A DNA stretch of 64,000 nucleotides, from contig NC_091017.1 of NCBI RefSeq assembly GCF_041296385.1, positions 53,132,214 to 53,196,213 on the forward strand. The letters run 5' to 3'. The notes beneath the pieces are model-generated. The model was not told the DNA's origin and searched no databases. It saw nothing but the letters and a program-made list of their open reading frames with translations. Below, one piece after another: positions 60,481 to 64,000 of the stretch (positions are counted from its first letter, which is position 1; each line of letters opens with the position of its first letter). Position numbers and translations under genes: made by a program. The stretch is from Aphelocoma coerulescens. Its lineage: Eukaryota > Chordata > Aves > Passeriformes > Corvidae.

Positions 60481-62753
60481 GAAGAAAACAAGTAAAGGAT
60501 AGGAAGAGAAAGTTGTATTGTCACATTAATGGCTGGGGACGCCGAGACTGAGAAAGAAATTTTCAGTAGAGCAGAGAACTAATCTGTAACATTTATAGCC
60601 TGTATCTTTAGGCACAACATTCTTTTTCGTCTTGATTAAAGTCTGAAAATTAATTTCACTTATTTATTCATTTGTGATCTAATGTACAGTGAATGTATAG
60701 CAAAACTCTCTGCCAAAATTCAACCTTTTTTTTCCCCCTCAGATTAATTCTGAAGGGCAAAATAATACAATGAAGGGAAAAGGCTTCTTTGATTTTTGAA
60801 CCTTCCTACAAAGAAGTTTGTCATGTAAAAGTCTATATGTAACAAATATTTTATTGGGATGTAGTATCTATGCTACACACAACAGTAACCAGGTAAAGGC
60901 TTGTAGAAAGCCAAAGAGGTCAGAATAGGTCAACATGGTATGTTTGGAATGGGAGAAATTAACTAATGAAAATTAGGTTAATACCAAATAGGTTCTAAGA
61001 AGCTGTGAATAGTTTGTGTGCAGTCAAATATTTTTGAAGAGCTGCTGTTATGGCTCATAGTAGCAAATTTTATTCTGTGTTTTTTTTCTGGTTGTCTGCA
61101 TTTTTTTCTGTAAATAATAAAAAGGAAAAAAACAAATAATGTAATTTTCATTGTGGACATAAAATAGGATGAAATATTAGGTCCAAAAAACCAAATCCAG
61201 AAAGGTGGTGTCTTTTATTAAAAACTGTCAACTGTTTAAAACAATTTCATTCATGTCCTCTTAGAAAATTGAAGAGAATCAATCTTCAAAGAGAAAGAGA
61301 TATCTGTCTGTCATGTTTGGTATAATCCATGAATGAGACCAGTGATGTGGTTATTTTCTTTTTCCTGCTTTTGTAAACTTCACTTGAAATTTATCTGTGT
61401 TGTTTGTCCTACTGACAGTGAAATTAATTATATTTTATCACAGAACAGTTAAACTTATTAAAATAATAAGATGTTATTAAAAAACTACTTTATGGAGTTA
61501 ATTGAGGCTTTTGAAGTATTTAGGAAAAGAAGTTGATCACATAGATCTTGTTTACATAGCTAATGAAAATTTTTGTTTTCAGGCTTTGAACAGGAAGCTA
61601 TCAGCATACATTTGAGTCAATATCAATTATGCAAAGTCCATAATGGATTTAACTGTGTATGAGTGATGTATGGACATGTATGAGTTTGTATAGGCAATCC
61701 TCCACTGGCCTGCTTCAATTTTGTTTTAATCTACTTAATTTTGACAACAAAAGCAGGTAAATATGCCAAGACAAATAGCAGCTGCTAGGACCTCTGAGTG
61801 AACAGTCTCATAGGTAGTGTGCGACCCAGCTTTTACACTATCTTTTTATAATGCACCTGTGGGGAGATGCCAAATTATGGTTGCACAGGGAACTTTGCCA
61901 TTCTGCAGCTTTTAAGAAATGTTTGAATTTTACACATCTGTGAAGTTAGTTTCAGAGCAATTTTTGAAGCAAAGGTATTGAGAAACCCACCTGGAAGGAC
62001 ATCTAGAATCCTCTCTCATAAACCTATCAGAGATGCTTTCGTTGAAATTGGTGGTATTTACTTTTAAAAATTAAACTACTGAAATGGTGACAATCACTTA
62101 TCAGGTCTCCAAGGAATGAGGTGGGACAATTTTCTCCTACCACCCACTATGTTGTCTATTTATGTTCTTCTCATGACTCCATCCAATGTAGTTCTTGCCA
62201 TGACCCAAGCACATGGAGTGGAGGCTTCTTTCAGATGCTTATAAAGTGGCTATCAATTGTTTCCTGAGTTCGCAGTCCTGCCTTTCACATCCTGTGGGAG
62301 CTGCTTTATCCTCTTAATACACTTGCTTTTTGACGGTGCCCCTTTAGCCTAAGGAATTTAACATGATTCACAAAGGCTATTCCAGATGTAGTTTTGGCAA
62401 TGGTTGCTTGTCAAGGAGATACGGAAGATTAGAAACTTCAACTCAAAATAAAGAAGACAAGATGTTCAGTGAGTGAAGTGATATATACATAGAATGTTTG
62501 AAATCACATGTCCTTGTGACATGTTTTAAATGTTGCCATGACTTGGCTTGCAGCCCTTCAGAATCCAGCAGACTGATTTTGTACAGAAACCCACACTGTT
62601 GTAAAATCTGTCTTTGGATATAACTGAGTCATAATCCCGTCTTCCGTTTTTAAATTTGGGTATTGTTCACTTAAATGCAATTGTGACTTGAATCACACAG
62701 CCTTGGATATCCAGCTAATGAAAAACATGTATAGGAGAACTATCTATGAAGGA

Positions 62754-63505
62754 TGTCTGCACTTCAGGCAGTTCTCTTGAAAGCTGTTTATTGCATAGGC
62801 AGAATTACAGCAGTCCATAGAGTGGGTACCCAGAGCCAGCCCTACAGCTGCCAGCTCCAGCTGTAGGCATACCTGAAGCCCCTTTCTGTCCAAGTTACAA
62901 AGCATTATATACTTTTCTTTGCAGAGTATCTTAATACACAACAACCAATAAGCACCATACACAATACCTTTACATTTTCCTATAGCCTATCATAACTACT
63001 ACCATTACCATATTATAGTCATTATTATCCAATCACAAGAGTAAGTAAGTTACAATTTAAGCTTACAGTGGAAAATTCTCAGACCTCTCTTCTTGCTACA
63101 TCAACATTTCTTGTTTGCCTGCCATATCTCTCTTTTTGGTAAAGACATGTTTTCTATTTACTTATGCTCTTCTTGAGACTTATTTACTTGGTGAAAAACA
63201 TGTCTTTGTTTGTAGTCACATACCTTTGCCCTAATCATAAAAATCTCCTTCCAACTCATCTCCAACCTTTGCCTTCTCAGTTATTCAGTGATCACTGGTC
63301 CAGCAAAACATCTTTTACTCTATATCAAAACTTGCTTTCATTTCTATCTCATCCTCAGTTTCTACATTCAGAGATCTTTCTGCCAAGCCTACATATCTGT
63401 GAAACTTTCTTACCAAACTTTCATCCTTCCCAACAAACATGTATAGTCAAATCCTGTCAAAAAGGAATGCAAAAATTATAGAGAGAGTGGGATAAAGTTG
63501 CAAAT
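62754..63505 (-). mobile_element. Probable songbird ERV LTR, minus orientation
   Basis: The left end reads TGTCTGC followed by TTCTCTTGAAAGCTGTTTATTGC, which on the minus strand places an AATAAA close to the 3' end, as in the R/U5 of an LTR. Inside are blocks I associate with a songbird LTR family: GGGTACCCAGAGCCAGCC, CTTAATACACAACAACCAAT, CCTATAGCCTATCATAAC and CATCTTTTACTCTATATCAA. There is no coding provirus, and the open frame at 63164-63481 is not a viral or cellular protein I recognise. The right border is approximate and no target duplication was identified. Confidence 0.45.
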
Positions 63506-63743
63506 GCTTGCCCACACAAATACTATTCTCTATCTGCCAGTTATTTTTGTGTCTTGTCATTGTTGATTTAAAGCATCCTCCTAAGGGAATTGATATATTA
63601 CTGTTTAGCAGAAAAACTGAGGAATACACAGGGTCTGTGTTACTTGAAAAAGCCCAGAACAGCAAAAGAAATGAATAATTTTTCTTTCATTTTGTCCTTT
63701 CTACCAGTTAATAACCTTCCAATAACTGTAATTTAACCAATAG

Positions 63744-63759
63744 TAATAATAATAATAAT
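63744..63759. repeat. (TAA)n microsatellite
   Basis: A short run of five TAA units in AT-rich intronic DNA. Confidence 0.8.
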
Positions 63760-63930
63760 GATATTATGGTGTAATTTTTTGATAAGTAAAATGTTGAGGA
63801 TAGAGTTGCTATGGCAGATAGTCAACACGCTGTGAGAAACATTTTGTAAGTCTTTCCTGCATAATGTAAATACTCAGTGTCAGCTCCAGTCCACCATCAA
63901 ATTGATAGCACACTAATTCAAAGTGAAGTA

Positions 63931-63954
63931 CTAATTAGAAGTACTTCTAATTAG
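63931..63954. repeat. Perfect 24-bp palindrome
   Basis: The 12-bp arm CTAATTAGAAGT (63931-63942) is followed immediately by its exact reverse complement, with no spacer. It contains two TAATTA homeodomain-type cores. A partial third copy (AGAAGAACTAATTT) follows, suggesting local duplication. Confidence 0.9.
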
Positions 63955-64000
63955 AAGAACTAATTTACAGCAACAAGAAAGTGAAATGGTTGAGAGGTGA

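Larger units (their letters stand above)
56025..64000 (+). other. CORIN: CORIN intron 4 (5' part, runs off the window)
   Basis: About 8 kb of AT-rich sequence in which I looked for the next expected exon (the second half of Frizzled-1, human LPCRSFCEAAKEGC) and did not find it. It is therefore read as intron. It contains a T/G-rich tract at about 57546-57640, a possible ancient amniote repeat fragment near 60.41 kb, an LTR-like block at about 62.75-63.5 kb, a (TAA)n run at 63744-63759 and a 24-bp palindrome at 63931-63954. Short open frames such as 58194-58490 (minus) and 59145-59456 (minus) have no recognisable domain. Confidence 0.7.

Overview
The window is vertebrate nuclear DNA, almost certainly from a bird and probably a songbird. 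It has sparse, intron-split coding sequence, AT-rich introns, CpG-rich islands, CR1 LINE 3' ends with the avian (ATTCTATG)n-type tail, and several LTR-like repeats of the sort seen in songbird genomes. No bacterial-style operons, CRISPR arrays, tRNA or rRNA genes were seen. Species cannot be fixed from the sequence alone.

Two protein-coding genes are supported, both on the + strand. The left edge holds the last coding exon of NFXL1 (3724-3897), which encodes a basic stretch and a C-terminal membrane anchor, followed by its 3' UTR. About 5 kb further on, a CpG island (about 9.3-11.9 kb) carries the first coding exon of CORIN (10440-10514). CORIN then runs off the right end: exon 2 (28904-29048, transmembrane segment), exon 3 (36084-36536, extracellular stem) and exon 4 (55814-56024, start of Frizzled domain 1). 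The four exons join in frame (phases 0, 1, 1, and 2 into the next exon) and give about 294 codons of a type II membrane serine protease that in mammals processes pro-atrial natriuretic peptide. The LDL-receptor, second Frizzled, scavenger-receptor and protease exons must lie beyond position 64000. The NFXL1-CORIN head-to-tail order is the same as in human.

Everything else is intergenic or intronic. Notable intronic structure: a second GC-rich patch in intron 1 (about 14.33-14.86 kb) with a TATA/MEF2-type element; two diverged copies of one subrepeat-bearing interspersed repeat (about 15.4-16.2 and 51.1-52.0 kb); LTR-like segments at about 26.9-27.8, 46.6-47.0 and 62.75-63.5 kb; CR1 fragments at 34.84, 39.85 and 43.62 kb; a 1.1-kb GC-rich 11-bp minisatellite (41277-42370) with a CTCF-like motif just before it; and a perfect 24-bp palindrome near the right edge. 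The long open frames over the minisatellite (over 420 codons on both strands) are artefacts of a repeat unit that contains no stop codon.

I did not find a new multi-gene system. The observations most worth checking are the long bird-type CORIN stem exon, the possible alternative cardiac promoter in intron 1 that could make a short-tail corin, and the CTCF-like site beside the G-quadruplex-prone minisatellite.
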